The notes below the pieces were generated by a model. The model did no database searches and had not been told where the DNA came from. It saw only the letters and a list, made by a program, of their open reading frames with translations. Made by a program: the position numbers and the translations under genes. A stretch of DNA of 64,000 bases from Mycolicibacterium anyangense (GTDB lineage Bacteria > Actinomycetota > Actinomycetes > Mycobacteriales > Mycobacteriaceae), in assembly GCF_010731855.1 (NCBI RefSeq), contig NZ_AP022620.1, positions 4,588,001-4,652,000 of the forward strand. Reading direction: 5' to 3'. This document shows positions 56,641-64,000 of this stretch, one piece after another; the stretch's first letter is position 1, and every line of letters starts with the position of its first letter.

Positions 56641-57249
56641 ATGTCCCGTGATGCACCCGCTGCTGACGACATCACGGACAGCGCCGACGGCTGGATCACC
56701 CGGTTAGGCCCCAAACTGCGCGCGCTGCGCAAGGACCGGGAGCTGACGCTGGAGGCCCTGGCCGACCGCGCTGGCCTCACCAAAGGTTTCCTGAGCCTGG
56801 TGGAACGCGGTCAGACCACGATCTCGGTGCCCAACCTGCTCAAGGTGTGCGACATCCTCGGCGTCTCGTTGGGTTCGCTGTTCGACTACCCGGAATCGGC
56901 CGTGGTCCGTGACGGCCGCGGCGCCCCGGTGGAGATGGGCGGCAGCGGAATTCGCGAGTATCTGCTGACGCCGCAGACCGAACGCCACCTTCAGGTGATG
57001 CGGTCGGTGCTGCAGCCCGGCGGTGGCACCGGGGGGGCCTACACGCTGGACTCGGAGACCATCTTCGTCTTCGTCGTCCGTGGCCGTCTGCGGCTTCTGG
57101 TCGACGGCCAGGAGTCGGTGCTCGAAGCCGGTGACAGCTACACCTTTTCGGCTCGGGCGGCGCACTCCTGGGACAATCCCGGTCACGAGGAGTCCGAGGT
57201 GTTGTGGTCGATCGTGCCGCCGTTGCCCCGCGCCGGCGGGCCCAGCTGA
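56641..57249 (+). CDS. XRE-cupin transcriptional regulator (PuuR-like)
   Basis: A 202-aa protein joining an N-terminal XRE HTH (about residues 22-80: LRKDRELTLEALADRAGLTK, LSLVERGQTTISV) to a C-terminal cupin sensor (about 120-195: TIFVFVVRGRLRLLVDGQE, EAGDSYTFSARAAHSW). This architecture senses small metabolites and controls the neighbouring catabolic gene, here the divergent aldehyde dehydrogenase. Confidence 0.92.
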   Translation: MSRDAPAADDITDSADGWITRLGPKLRALRKDRELTLEALADRAGLTKGFLSLVERGQTTISVPNLLKVCDILGVSLGSLFDYPESAVVRDGRGAPVEMGGSGIREYLLTPQTERHLQVMRSVLQPGGGTGGAYTLDSETIFVFVVRGRLRLLVDGQESVLEAGDSYTFSARAAHSWDNPGHEESEVLWSIVPPLPRAGGPS

Positions 57250-57376
57250 TTCAGCTCAGCGACGGAATTCGTTGCGGCGGGCAATGCGGCGATAACATGT
57301 CGATCAAATTTGTTCCATATTCGATTTTTCCGTGCTGTACTGGCCCAACGGAATCCCTGAGGGGGAGGTTGCAAAG

Positions 57377-57628
57377 ATGGCCAAGTCGGTCAAAGTGGTG
57401 CGCCGCAAAGACGGTGAGCAACCTGTCGCAGTCGACCAGCGGGTGCGGGTCTATGTCGATACCGAGGACGAGACGCGGGGCGTGGTCGTCGAGGATTTCG
57501 GTGACCTGGCGGGGCAGAGCGTCGATCTGGGCGAGACCCACATCGCCGACGCTGCGCGCCGGTGGGCCGTACTGTTGGACGGGGGCACATTGGCTTTCGT
57601 CGACAGCCACCAGCTAGCGCCCGAGTAG
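57377..57628 (+). CDS. Conserved hypothetical protein (83 aa)
   Basis: An 83-aa acidic, beta-rich protein (MAKSVKVVRRKDGEQPVAVD at the start, later VYVDTEDETRGVVVEDFGDL and RWAVLLDGGTLAFVDSHQL). ATG 57377 has GGGGGAGG upstream, and the frame has normal high-GC codon use. I do not recognise its family. Its 3' end overlaps the convergent monooxygenase gene by 15 bp. Confidence 0.75.
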   Translation: MAKSVKVVRRKDGEQPVAVDQRVRVYVDTEDETRGVVVEDFGDLAGQSVDLGETHIADAARRWAVLLDGGTLAFVDSHQLAPE

Positions 57629-59131
57629 TACCTCCGACAACGCCTGGCACACTTCGTCGATATCGAGCGCTGCCTTCAACACCGTGCGATCGGGCCGCAC
57701 CGCGGCGGCGTGGGCGTGCCCCGCGCGTAGCCAGGCGGCGAGCGCCGATTGCGGTTCGGCGACCAGAATCGCCGCACCCCAATTGTGTAGCGCGGCATCC
57801 TGGGCGGGGGTCAACGCGCGGTCGGTGATCACCGCGAACTCGCGGCCCAGTACGTCGTCCACTCGCCTGCCGTCGCCCGTCACGGCGTTGGGGCACAAGG
57901 TGCCGCCCAACTGTTTCGGCCGCACCGTGCGGTGTACCAACGCGGAGCGGTGAAGCGCCGGTGTCTGGGAGTCGACGACCCGCTCGCGAAGTCCGGGTAT
58001 CAGGTGCATCCGTGGGACGACGGTCCGCCGCAACAGATCACCGATGTCGCCGCCGGCGGTCATCGCCCGCCCGACCGTGAGGGCAAGGCCGATCATCTTG
58101 CGGGCGTGGGGCTTTCGCTCCTGTTCGTAGGTGTCCAGAACGCTGGGATCCAAGGAGCCGTCCAGGACGCCGGCAAGTTTCCACGCCAGGTTCATCGCGT
58201 CGCGAAGCCCTGCCCCCATTCCCTGGCCCACGAACGGCGGGGTCAGATGGGCGGCATCGCCGAGAAGGAAGACATTGCCGCTGCGCCAGCGCTGCGCGAT
58301 CTTGGCCCGGAAGGTGTACTCGGCGACGCGAATGAGTTCGAGCTGATCGTCACCGACCTCGCCGGTCCACGGCGCGATGAGCGGCCGCAGCGCGCGCACC
58401 GACCGGAAATCGTCGGCCGTCTCGCCGGGGAGCAGCCGAAACTCCCAGCGATAGCGCACATCGCCGATCTGCATGAAGGTCCCCGCTCGATGGGGATCAC
58501 AGAGCTGATGGACGCCGGCCCACTGACCCAGGTCAGCCGTGGTGGCGACGTCGACTACCAGCCAGCGCTGGTCAAATCTCAAGTCGCGCATAGGGACTCC
58601 GATGCGGGATCGGATCAGGCTGTTGGCGCCGTCGCAGCCCAGCACGTAATCGGCGGCCACGGTATGGGAGTGACCGTCTGCCCGGTCGCTGAAGGTGACG
58701 CCGGTGCGTCCCGCTCCGAGGTCGACGAGGTCGGTGACTTCGACATTGCCTTTCAGCGTAGCCAGCGGGTAGCGCTCCAGGTTCGTGCGCAGCAGCGCCT
58801 CGAACTCCGGCTGGTCGAACATATTGGCCTCGGGATGGCCGTGGCGCGTTCGCGTCGGGTCACGCTGGAATTCGGCGAGCACTGTGAGCCGGGGATCGAG
58901 CAGTCGCAGGCCCAGGGCGGGTCGCGAGATCTTGGCGAATTCCTCGGCGATTCCGAGCCGGTGCACGATCCGGTAGACCTCGTCGTCGAGATGTACGGCC
59001 CGCGGCTGGGGGTACACCTGCGCCCAGCGGTCCAATATCAGGGTCTCGATGCCGTGCTGGGCGAGCAGTGTGGCGGCGGTGATGCCGGTGGGTCCGGCGC
59101 CGACGATCACTACCCGATACGCCTCGTCCAT
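57614..59131 (-). CDS. FAD-dependent aromatic hydroxylase (MhpA-like)
   Basis: A 505-aa flavoprotein monooxygenase of the PHBH family. FAD Rossmann motif VVIVGAGPTGITAATLLAQH at residues 6-25; the DG motif is in VLGCDGANSLIRSRIGV, and GDAAHLTPPFVGQGMGAGLRD-type FAD motif follows. ATG 59131 is chosen because GGAG lies 7 bases upstream. Sequence type is closest to 3-(3-hydroxyphenyl)propionate hydroxylases, which add a second ring hydroxyl before ring cleavage. The promoter is almost identical to that of the dioxygenase gene at 61938. The exact substrate is unknown. Confidence 0.9.
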   Translation of the reverse strand: MDEAYRVVIVGAGPTGITAATLLAQHGIETLILDRWAQVYPQPRAVHLDDEVYRIVHRLGIAEEFAKISRPALGLRLLDPRLTVLAEFQRDPTRTRHGHPEANMFDQPEFEALLRTNLERYPLATLKGNVEVTDLVDLGAGRTGVTFSDRADGHSHTVAADYVLGCDGANSLIRSRIGVPMRDLRFDQRWLVVDVATTADLGQWAGVHQLCDPHRAGTFMQIGDVRYRWEFRLLPGETADDFRSVRALRPLIAPWTGEVGDDQLELIRVAEYTFRAKIAQRWRSGNVFLLGDAAHLTPPFVGQGMGAGLRDAMNLAWKLAGVLDGSLDPSVLDTYEQERKPHARKMIGLALTVGRAMTAGGDIGDLLRRTVVPRMHLIPGLRERVVDSQTPALHRSALVHRTVRPKQLGGTLCPNAVTGDGRRVDDVLGREFAVITDRALTPAQDAALHNWGAAILVAEPQSALAAWLRAGHAHAAAVRPDRTVLKAALDIDEVCQALSEVLLGR

Positions 59132-59149
59132 CACGACTCCTTCGATCAA

Positions 59150-59187
59150 CTGACGAAATCGTCACATACGAGATACGCGTCAGTCAA
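59150..59187 (-). promoter_or_regulatory. Promoter and operator of the aromatic hydroxylase gene
   Basis: Minus-strand -35 TTGACT (59187-59182), 16 bp, then the operator CTGACGAAATCGTCAC (59150-59165; arms TGACGA/TCGTCA). The same -35, spacing and operator occur at 61957-61994. The operator covers the -10/start region, so repression is expected. Confidence 0.75.
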
Positions 59188-59193
59188 GCAGTT

Positions 59194-59209
59194 CTGATGA
59201 AATCATCAG
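59194..59209. promoter_or_regulatory. Second operator copy, next to tetR
   Basis: CTGATGAAATCATCAG, arms TGATGA/TCATCA around AA. It is the same pattern as the sites at 59150 and 61957 and lies 29 bp before the tetR GTG, consistent with autoregulation. Confidence 0.75.
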
Positions 59210-59237
59210 TAGTGAGCACGGGCGGTAGGATCAGCCC

Positions 59238-59882
59238 GTGGCTGAAGAACCCGAACCGTCGACCAACCGGCTCGAGCGACGTAAACAACGCACCCGGGCG
59301 GCACTGATCAAGTCGGCGCAGGCGCTGATCGCCGAGGGCAGGCTGAACGTCCCGGTTCTCGAAATCACCCAGGCCGCCGACGTCGGCATGGGGTCGTTCT
59401 ACAACCACTTCGACAGTAAGGAACAACTCTTCGAGGCCGCCGTCGTCGACGTGCTGGACCGGCACGGCGCCGTCCTGGACCGGCTGACCGCCGACCTCGA
59501 AGACCCTGCCGAGGTGTTCGCCTGCAGCTTCCGGCTCACCGGCCGGTTCTTCCGGGAACGCCCCCAGGAGAGCCGCATCCTGCTGGCCAACTGGGGAACG
59601 CTGCTGACATCGGACCGCGGGCTTGCTCCGCGCGCGACACGCGACATCAAGGCCGCGGTCGCCGCCGGCCGCTTCGAGATCGAGGATCCTGAGCTGGCGC
59701 TGGCCGTCGCCGCCGGCGCGCTGCTCGGACTGGGTCACCTGCTGGAGGCCAACCCGGATCGCGACGCGGCCGCGACGGCGGACGCGGTCACCGAGAGTGT
59801 GCTGCGACTGTTCGGCATGTCGGCCAAGGACGCCCGCACGGTCTGCTCGATGCCCTTGCCGGACATCGACCTTCAGGCGTAG
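59238..59882 (+). CDS. TetR-family regulator of the aromatic cluster
   Basis: A 214-aa repressor. HTH: LIAEGRLNVPVLEITQAADV, GMGSFYNHFDSKEQLFEAAV. GTG start at 59238. It is divergent from the hydroxylase and overlaps the convergent FAH-hydrolase gene by 10 bp. The gap to the hydroxylase contains two copies of the CTGAYGAAATCRTCAS operator, and a third controls the dioxygenase operon. This gene is the obvious candidate for the protein that binds all three. Confidence 0.92.
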   Translation: MAEEPEPSTNRLERRKQRTRAALIKSAQALIAEGRLNVPVLEITQAADVGMGSFYNHFDSKEQLFEAAVVDVLDRHGAVLDRLTADLEDPAEVFACSFRLTGRFFRERPQESRILLANWGTLLTSDRGLAPRATRDIKAAVAAGRFEIEDPELALAVAAGALLGLGHLLEANPDRDAAATADAVTESVLRLFGMSAKDARTVCSMPLPDIDLQA

Positions 59883-60811
59883 ACCACTGTCATCCGCTGG
59901 GTCCCCAGGTCGATCGCGCCGTCGTCGGTGGCCACCGACGCCTCGATCACATCCCCGCTGTGCAGGTACTTGGGGTTCTTGGCCTGGCCCTTGAAGAAGG
60001 CGTTCCACTTGACGGCCGGCGGCAGCAGCGCGGCGATCATGCCGATCAGCTTCGGCGGTGCGCTCAGCGCGGTGCCGACCGGCGTTCCGGTGAGCACCAG
60101 ATCGCCGGCGGCCAAGTCCTGGAACCGGCTCAGCGATCGCAGCGCCTCCACCGGCCGGTACAGCATGTCGCCGTCGACGAGGGCGTTCTGCCGATCCTCG
60201 CCGTTGACCTTCAGGCGCAGTCGCAGTTCGCCGAACCGCTTCAGTTCGGCGGCGTCGAGCAACACCAGGGCAGGGCCGGTGGGCGTGAATGTCGGGTAGG
60301 ACTTGGCTTCGTAGAACTGCGTCTGGGGAAGCTGGATGTCACGCGCCGAGATGTCGTTGGTGACCACCAGACCGGCGATGTAGTCGCTCAGGTCGGCCTC
60401 GGAAATTGTTGTGCCGACCGGGATGTCACGTCCGATCACCAGGCCGATCTCGACCTCGTAATCGAGGAACCGCACGTGGGAGGGTTTGGTCACTGGCTCG
60501 TATGGCCCGCTGATCGAGGCCGAAGACTTACGGAAGAACGTCAGCGGGATGGTCTTCGGATCCATGCCGGCGTCTTTGACATGCGAAGCGAAGTTCGTCA
60601 TCTGCGCGACGACTCGGCACGGTGCGGTGATCGGGCTCAGGAGCTCGAGTCCGGCGATGTCGACGGTCTCCGAACTCACTGCCGCAGCGTCGATCGCAGC
60701 CCGGTCGGTCAGCAGCTCTGCAGTGGTCTGCGCGGCGGTGGCGATCTTGGCCGCACCGGTGGGCGTGGCGACCCACCAGGCGTCTGCGGTGCGCAGGATG
60801 GAGATGGTCAT
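59873..60811 (-). CDS. Fumarylacetoacetate hydrolase-family protein
   Basis: A 312-aa FAH-fold hydrolase/isomerase. Metal ligands are in the DYEVEIGLVIGRD segment (Glu residues) and VVTNDISARDIQ (Asp), followed by the family's KSYPTFTPTGPALV and LVLTGTPVGTALS. It would split or isomerise the acylpyruvate-type product formed after ring cleavage. ATG 60811 overlaps the dioxygenase stop by four bases (ATGA), so both are translated together. Confidence 0.92.
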   Translation of the reverse strand: MTISILRTADAWWVATPTGAAKIATAAQTTAELLTDRAAIDAAAVSSETVDIAGLELLSPITAPCRVVAQMTNFASHVKDAGMDPKTIPLTFFRKSSASISGPYEPVTKPSHVRFLDYEVEIGLVIGRDIPVGTTISEADLSDYIAGLVVTNDISARDIQLPQTQFYEAKSYPTFTPTGPALVLLDAAELKRFGELRLRLKVNGEDRQNALVDGDMLYRPVEALRSLSRFQDLAAGDLVLTGTPVGTALSAPPKLIGMIAALLPPAVKWNAFFKGQAKNPKYLHSGDVIEASVATDDGAIDLGTQRMTVVYA

Positions 60812-61938
60812 GAGGCGGCAACTTTCAGTAGACCGATCAGGCGGGTGACGTCGAACTCGTTCTTGTCGCGCAGGGCGGTGATCATCGAACCGACCTCGTG
60901 CCGTGCGCTTTTCGGGGTGATACCCAGGAAATCCTTGCTGGCTGGCGGGCCCCACTGGGCCAGTCCGGTCGCGGTGAACGGCGCCCACCCGGGTTCCAGC
61001 GTGTTGTCGAACAGATCGCCGTCGGCGTAGTGCTCCACCATGAAGCCGTCCGGGTCGCGCCAGTAGTCGAACAACTGACTGCCCTGGATGTGGCGGCCGA
61101 TCCCCCAGGAGCGCAGATAGCCGCGCTCGAGGAGGTATTCGCCTCCGGCGGCCAAGGCGTCGAGGTCGGCGACCTGATAGGCGGAGTGTACGTAGCGGTT
61201 CGCGGGCCCGAGCGCCATCGCCAGCGTGTGGTGGTCGGTCGGGGTGGAGCCGAGGTCGCACCGGATGAAACTCATGGTCGGCCCGCGGTCGCGCTGACCG
61301 GGGTAGTACAGGAAGTCGCTGACGATCAGGCCGAAATGGTCGAGGTACCAGTTCAGCGTCTCGATGTACCGCGTCGACTGCAGTACGACGTGGCCGAGGC
61401 GCTGCACGCTGGCCGGTACCCGGGGCGGGCGCTGGGTGGCGTTGGTGCGGGTGACCTCGTGGCCGAAGTTGAACGTGTGCGGCGGTTGGGCGGTCAACGC
61501 CGCCTGCCGGTCGAGGCCGGCGACGACCTTGACCGGTGTGCCGCTGGGGTCGGTGAGCTCGACGACGGCACCGCCCAAGGCTTCCGGCAGCGCGCGGGTC
61601 GGCGCGTGGGTGTGCTCAGCCAGGCGCAGCAGGTCGATCTCGTCCTGAGCCTCGAAGGCCAGCCCGGCGAAGCGGGTGCGCGGGCCGCGGCGGACCAGCA
61701 CACACGGTGCGCTCGGGTCGGTGCCCCGCAACTGCAGCTCGTCGGCGCCGCGGTGCGCGACGGTGAAGCCGAATGCCCGCGCGAATGCTTCGGCCCTGCT
61801 CAGGTCGGGTTTCTCGAATTCCAGCCAGGCCAAGCCGGCCACCTTGATGACCGGGTTGCGGGATCGCCCGGGGTGTTCACCGGGTAGGCCACCCTGCTCG
61901 CTGTGCAGGTCGTTGTGCGCGCCGACGACGTCACCCAT
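60808..61938 (-). CDS. Extradiol ring-cleavage dioxygenase (VOC family, BphC-like)
   Basis: A 376-aa two-domain vicinal-oxygen-chelate enzyme. The second domain keeps the Fe(II) triad: His in RLGHVVLQS, His in RYVHSAYQ and Glu in FMVEHYADG. It cleaves a catechol-type ring next to the two hydroxyls. ATG 61938 has GAGGAG upstream. It is the first gene of the dioxygenase-hydrolase operon under the operator at 61957. Confidence 0.92.
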   Translation of the reverse strand: MGDVVGAHNDLHSEQGGLPGEHPGRSRNPVIKVAGLAWLEFEKPDLSRAEAFARAFGFTVAHRGADELQLRGTDPSAPCVLVRRGPRTRFAGLAFEAQDEIDLLRLAEHTHAPTRALPEALGGAVVELTDPSGTPVKVVAGLDRQAALTAQPPHTFNFGHEVTRTNATQRPPRVPASVQRLGHVVLQSTRYIETLNWYLDHFGLIVSDFLYYPGQRDRGPTMSFIRCDLGSTPTDHHTLAMALGPANRYVHSAYQVADLDALAAGGEYLLERGYLRSWGIGRHIQGSQLFDYWRDPDGFMVEHYADGDLFDNTLEPGWAPFTATGLAQWGPPASKDFLGITPKSARHEVGSMITALRDKNEFDVTRLIGLLKVAAS

Positions 61939-61956
61939 GCGAAGCTCCTCACTTGA

Positions 61957-61994
61957 CTGACGAAATCGTCACATGCGACGGTCGTGTCAGTCAA
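61957..61994 (-). promoter_or_regulatory. Promoter and operator of the dioxygenase operon
   Basis: Operator CTGACGAAATCGTCAC (61957-61972) and minus-strand -35 TTGACT (61994-61989), separated by 16 bp exactly as at 59150-59187. Most of the flanking bases are also conserved between the two sites. Confidence 0.75.
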
Positions 61995-62017
61995 GCGGCA
62001 GGTGTGCGACTCGAGTG

Positions 62018-62875
62018 TCAGTCGGGCAGGACGGGCGGCTGGTGCCGTATCGGCGCCAAGCCCAGCGAAGCGGTGTAGTCCGCCAGCTCACCCAGTGTGG
62101 TGATCCACAGACCATCGAGCGCGGTCGCGTATTCGATCAATCCCTCGAGTGCGGCCGCACGTGATGGCCGTCCGCTCAGGAAAGGGTGATTGGTCAACAC
62201 GAATGTCAGCCGCTCGGCGTAGACCGCGTCGAGCTCGAGTCGCCAGAGTTCGGCCGCTTTCGTCGGCGTCTCGATGAGGCCGGTGCCGGTGAGGTCGGGC
62301 AGGTAGGCGTATTGCTCCCAGTCGTCAAGTGACCACTGGATCGGGATCTCGATCAGCGGATCGCGATCGCCGATTGCAATCGGATAGGGCAGGTCACTGT
62401 CGAACAGGCTGCTGTCGTAGCCAAAACCATACTCGCCCAATAGTTCTGGCGTGCGGTAGTTCATCTCCCACATCGGTGCCCGATAGCCAACCGGTCGGAC
62501 CCCGGTGATGCGTTCGAGTGCTTCGAGACCGCGCTCGATCGCCCGCCGTTCCTCGGCCTCGGTCATGCCGGTCACCGTCTCGTGCAGGTAACCGTGGTGC
62601 GCGATCTCGTGGCCGGCGTCGGCGATGGCTCGGACAACGTTGGGATACTTGTCGGCGGTATAGCCCGGCACGAAGAACGTCGAACGGATGTCGTGGCGAT
62701 CCAGGATCCGCAGTATTCGGGGCACGCCGTGCAACGGGCCGTAGCTCTGGTGTGACATCACGCTCAGCCGCTCGGCTGCCTGCGGCGCGAACGACAGGAT
62801 TGCCGACTCGGCATCGACGTCGAAGGTGAACGCTGCCGCTGCGTGTACCCCTGCAGGCCAATGGAAATCAGACAT
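62018..62875 (-). CDS. Polysaccharide deacetylase-family (NodB-like) hydrolase
   Basis: A 285-aa metal-dependent deacetylase fold without signal peptide. Motif 1 is TFDVDAES (Asp pair), motif 2 is HEIAHHGYLHE (metal-binding His residues), and motif 3 is near YRAPMWEMNYRT. It is closest to the cytosolic PuuE/peptidoglycan-deacetylase-like group, which also includes amide and cyclic imide hydrolases, so a sugar substrate is not certain. It starts 3 bp after the sulfatase gene: a two-gene operon upstream of the dioxygenase promoter. Confidence 0.88.
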   Translation of the reverse strand: MSDFHWPAGVHAAAAFTFDVDAESAILSFAPQAAERLSVMSHQSYGPLHGVPRILRILDRHDIRSTFFVPGYTADKYPNVVRAIADAGHEIAHHGYLHETVTGMTEAEERRAIERGLEALERITGVRPVGYRAPMWEMNYRTPELLGEYGFGYDSSLFDSDLPYPIAIGDRDPLIEIPIQWSLDDWEQYAYLPDLTGTGLIETPTKAAELWRLELDAVYAERLTFVLTNHPFLSGRPSRAAALEGLIEYATALDGLWITTLGELADYTASLGLAPIRHQPPVLPD

Positions 62876-62878
62876 CGA

Positions 62879-64000
62879 TCACCGACCGAGTAACCGCTTG
62901 CGCCCGGGGACCGATGGGCGCCGCGAGGCGTACGGCCACGGGCTGTTGCGCTCGGGCACCGCGTCGGCTCGCACCTGCTTGAGCTCGGCCCGCAGGTGCT
63001 GCCGCAGCTCGTCGAGGGTGGGATCGGTCCACCGGTTGAACGCCTCGATCGGATCGGCCGTCAGGTCGTAGAGCTCCCACTGGTCATCGAGCGGGTTGGT
63101 CCGGTAGGTGTCGCCACCGGCGCCGGTGGCGGCCAGATGGCGCACCCCCGGCTCGGTCCAGGTGCTCGGATCGTCGAAGGTCCGCACGAGCTTCCACAGG
63201 TGGCCCGCGCCGCCGGCGGCTGCCGACTCCTCGACGTGGGTTACCAGACCTTCGAAGTTCGCCGCGACATGTGCGGGGATTCGAATGCGCAGCAGCGCAG
63301 GGGGATTCGTGGTCTGCTTCAACCGGCGTCCCAACCCGGATGCGCCGCTGTCGCCTTCGAGCATATTGTCGCGGGTCAGGATGTAGACGGCGCGGCCGGT
63401 GTCGTCGGCGGCTCCGTCGACGATCGGCATGAGGTTGCGGCCCGGCAGTGGGTGCACCTCGCTGAATGTCTCCGCCAGTACCGCTGCGGTGGCCGGCACG
63501 TCGATACCCGCCGCACCCAGCAGCGTCGGCACCAGGTCCACGTGCGAGGTGGGCGCCGACACCACCCGCGAGGCGGTGGCCTGTTCGCCGATGCGCGCGA
63601 TGATGAACGGAACCCGGGTGGCCTCGTCGTAGAGGTTGAACCACTTCTGGTGCAGGCCGCCGTGCGCGCCCAGCAGATCACCGTGATCAGATGTCCGAAC
63701 CAGAACGGCGTTTTCCGAACCACTTTCGGCGACCGCACGGCGAACCCGGTCGATCGGCGCGTCCACCTCCGCATGCAGCCGGTAGTAGAGGTCGCGGTAG
63801 CGTTGCGCATTGCCGTCGTAGATCCGCTGGATCGCTGCGGCAGGGCCGTAACCGGAGTAGTAGGCCTCCCGGAACGCGATCTGCGCCGCCGGCTTGCTCC
63901 TGAGGTCCTCGGCGTTGGTGGGCGCGGCCGGGACCGGAGGCGGGTCCAGCGGGGACGGCTCCTGCAGGGGAGTCTTGCGGACCCAGGTGGGGAACAGCAC
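62879..64000 (-). CDS. Sulfatase-family hydrolase, C-terminal part (cut by the right edge)
   Basis: About 373 C-terminal residues of an alkaline-phosphatase-fold sulfatase. Seen: metal ligands SDHGDLLGAHGG, then HQKWFNLYDEATRVPFI, the DLVPTLLGAAGID segment and the C-terminal QWELYDLTADPIE typical of arylsulfatases. The N-terminal CxPSR formylglycine motif is outside the window, so it cannot be said whether the enzyme is active. It is followed after 3 bp by the deacetylase gene, which suggests a shared substrate. Confidence 0.88.
   Translation of the reverse strand: MLFPTWVRKTPLQEPSPLDPPPVPAAPTNAEDLRSKPAAQIAFREAYYSGYGPAAAIQRIYDGNAQRYRDLYYRLHAEVDAPIDRVRRAVAESGSENAVLVRTSDHGDLLGAHGGLHQKWFNLYDEATRVPFIIARIGEQATASRVVSAPTSHVDLVPTLLGAAGIDVPATAAVLAETFSEVHPLPGRNLMPIVDGAADDTGRAVYILTRDNMLEGDSGASGLGRRLKQTTNPPALLRIRIPAHVAANFEGLVTHVEESAAAGGAGHLWKLVRTFDDPSTWTEPGVRHLAATGAGGDTYRTNPLDDQWELYDLTADPIEAFNRWTDPTLDELRQHLRAELKQVRADAVPERNSPWPYASRRPSVPGRKRLLGR

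Overview
The window is high-GC actinobacterial DNA from a Mycobacterium/Mycolicibacterium-type chromosome. The first ~45 kb follows the order of the M. tuberculosis Rv0236c-Rv0265c region (aftD, lpqI, tetR, htdX, fabG4, fadA2, fadE5, the flavin-reductase gene, sdh1, aac(2'), pxpC/pxpB-like, fecB2). It also carries the trehalose polyphleate (TPP) locus that several mycobacteria have next to fadE5. I saw no tRNA, rRNA, CRISPR array, insertion sequence or prophage.

Layout. 1-9777: cell-wall arabinan synthesis (aftD, partial), LpqI, and fatty-acid genes (htdX-fabG4, fadA2), then a divergent alpha/beta-hydrolase and a secreted PE-PPE-domain serine hydrolase. 9871-31238: fadE5 and the TPP cluster, with an 11-kb bimodular polyketide synthase, papA3, mmpL10, a second PE-PPE hydrolase, gap-like and fadD23. 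31360-36018: flavin reductase and the Sdh1 succinate dehydrogenase operon. 36182-40860: a PEP-mutase/isocitrate-lyase-like enzyme and a marR-mmpS-mmpL operon with an operator palindrome. 41090-45613: a minus-strand run of tetR, fecB2, yhhQ, pxpB, pxpC and aac(2'). 45670-51135: lysE/lysG, a tetR/P450 divergon, MOSC and a POT-family transporter. 51129-57249: a hexitol-type PTS with a DeoR regulator and a zinc dehydrogenase, then an aldehyde dehydrogenase with a cupin regulator. 57377-64000: an aromatic ring-cleavage cluster (FAD hydroxylase, TetR, FAH hydrolase, extradiol dioxygenase) followed by a polysaccharide-deacetylase/sulfatase pair cut by the window edge.

How the genes may work together. 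FadD23 should activate a fatty acid, the two-module Pks should extend it with malonyl units, PapA3 should acylate trehalose, MmpL10 should export the product, and the secreted PE hydrolase should finish acyl transfer outside the membrane. A TTAC-N6-GTAA palindrome occurs at three promoters: fabG4/fadA2, fadE5 and fadD23. This suggests one repressor links beta-oxidation-type genes to TPP synthesis. A second shared operator, CTGAYGAAATCRTCAS, lies in two near-identical promoters of the aromatic cluster, with a third copy beside its tetR gene. These two inferred regulons, and the fit between the PKS module layout and the repeating unit of phleic acids, are the most interesting observations.
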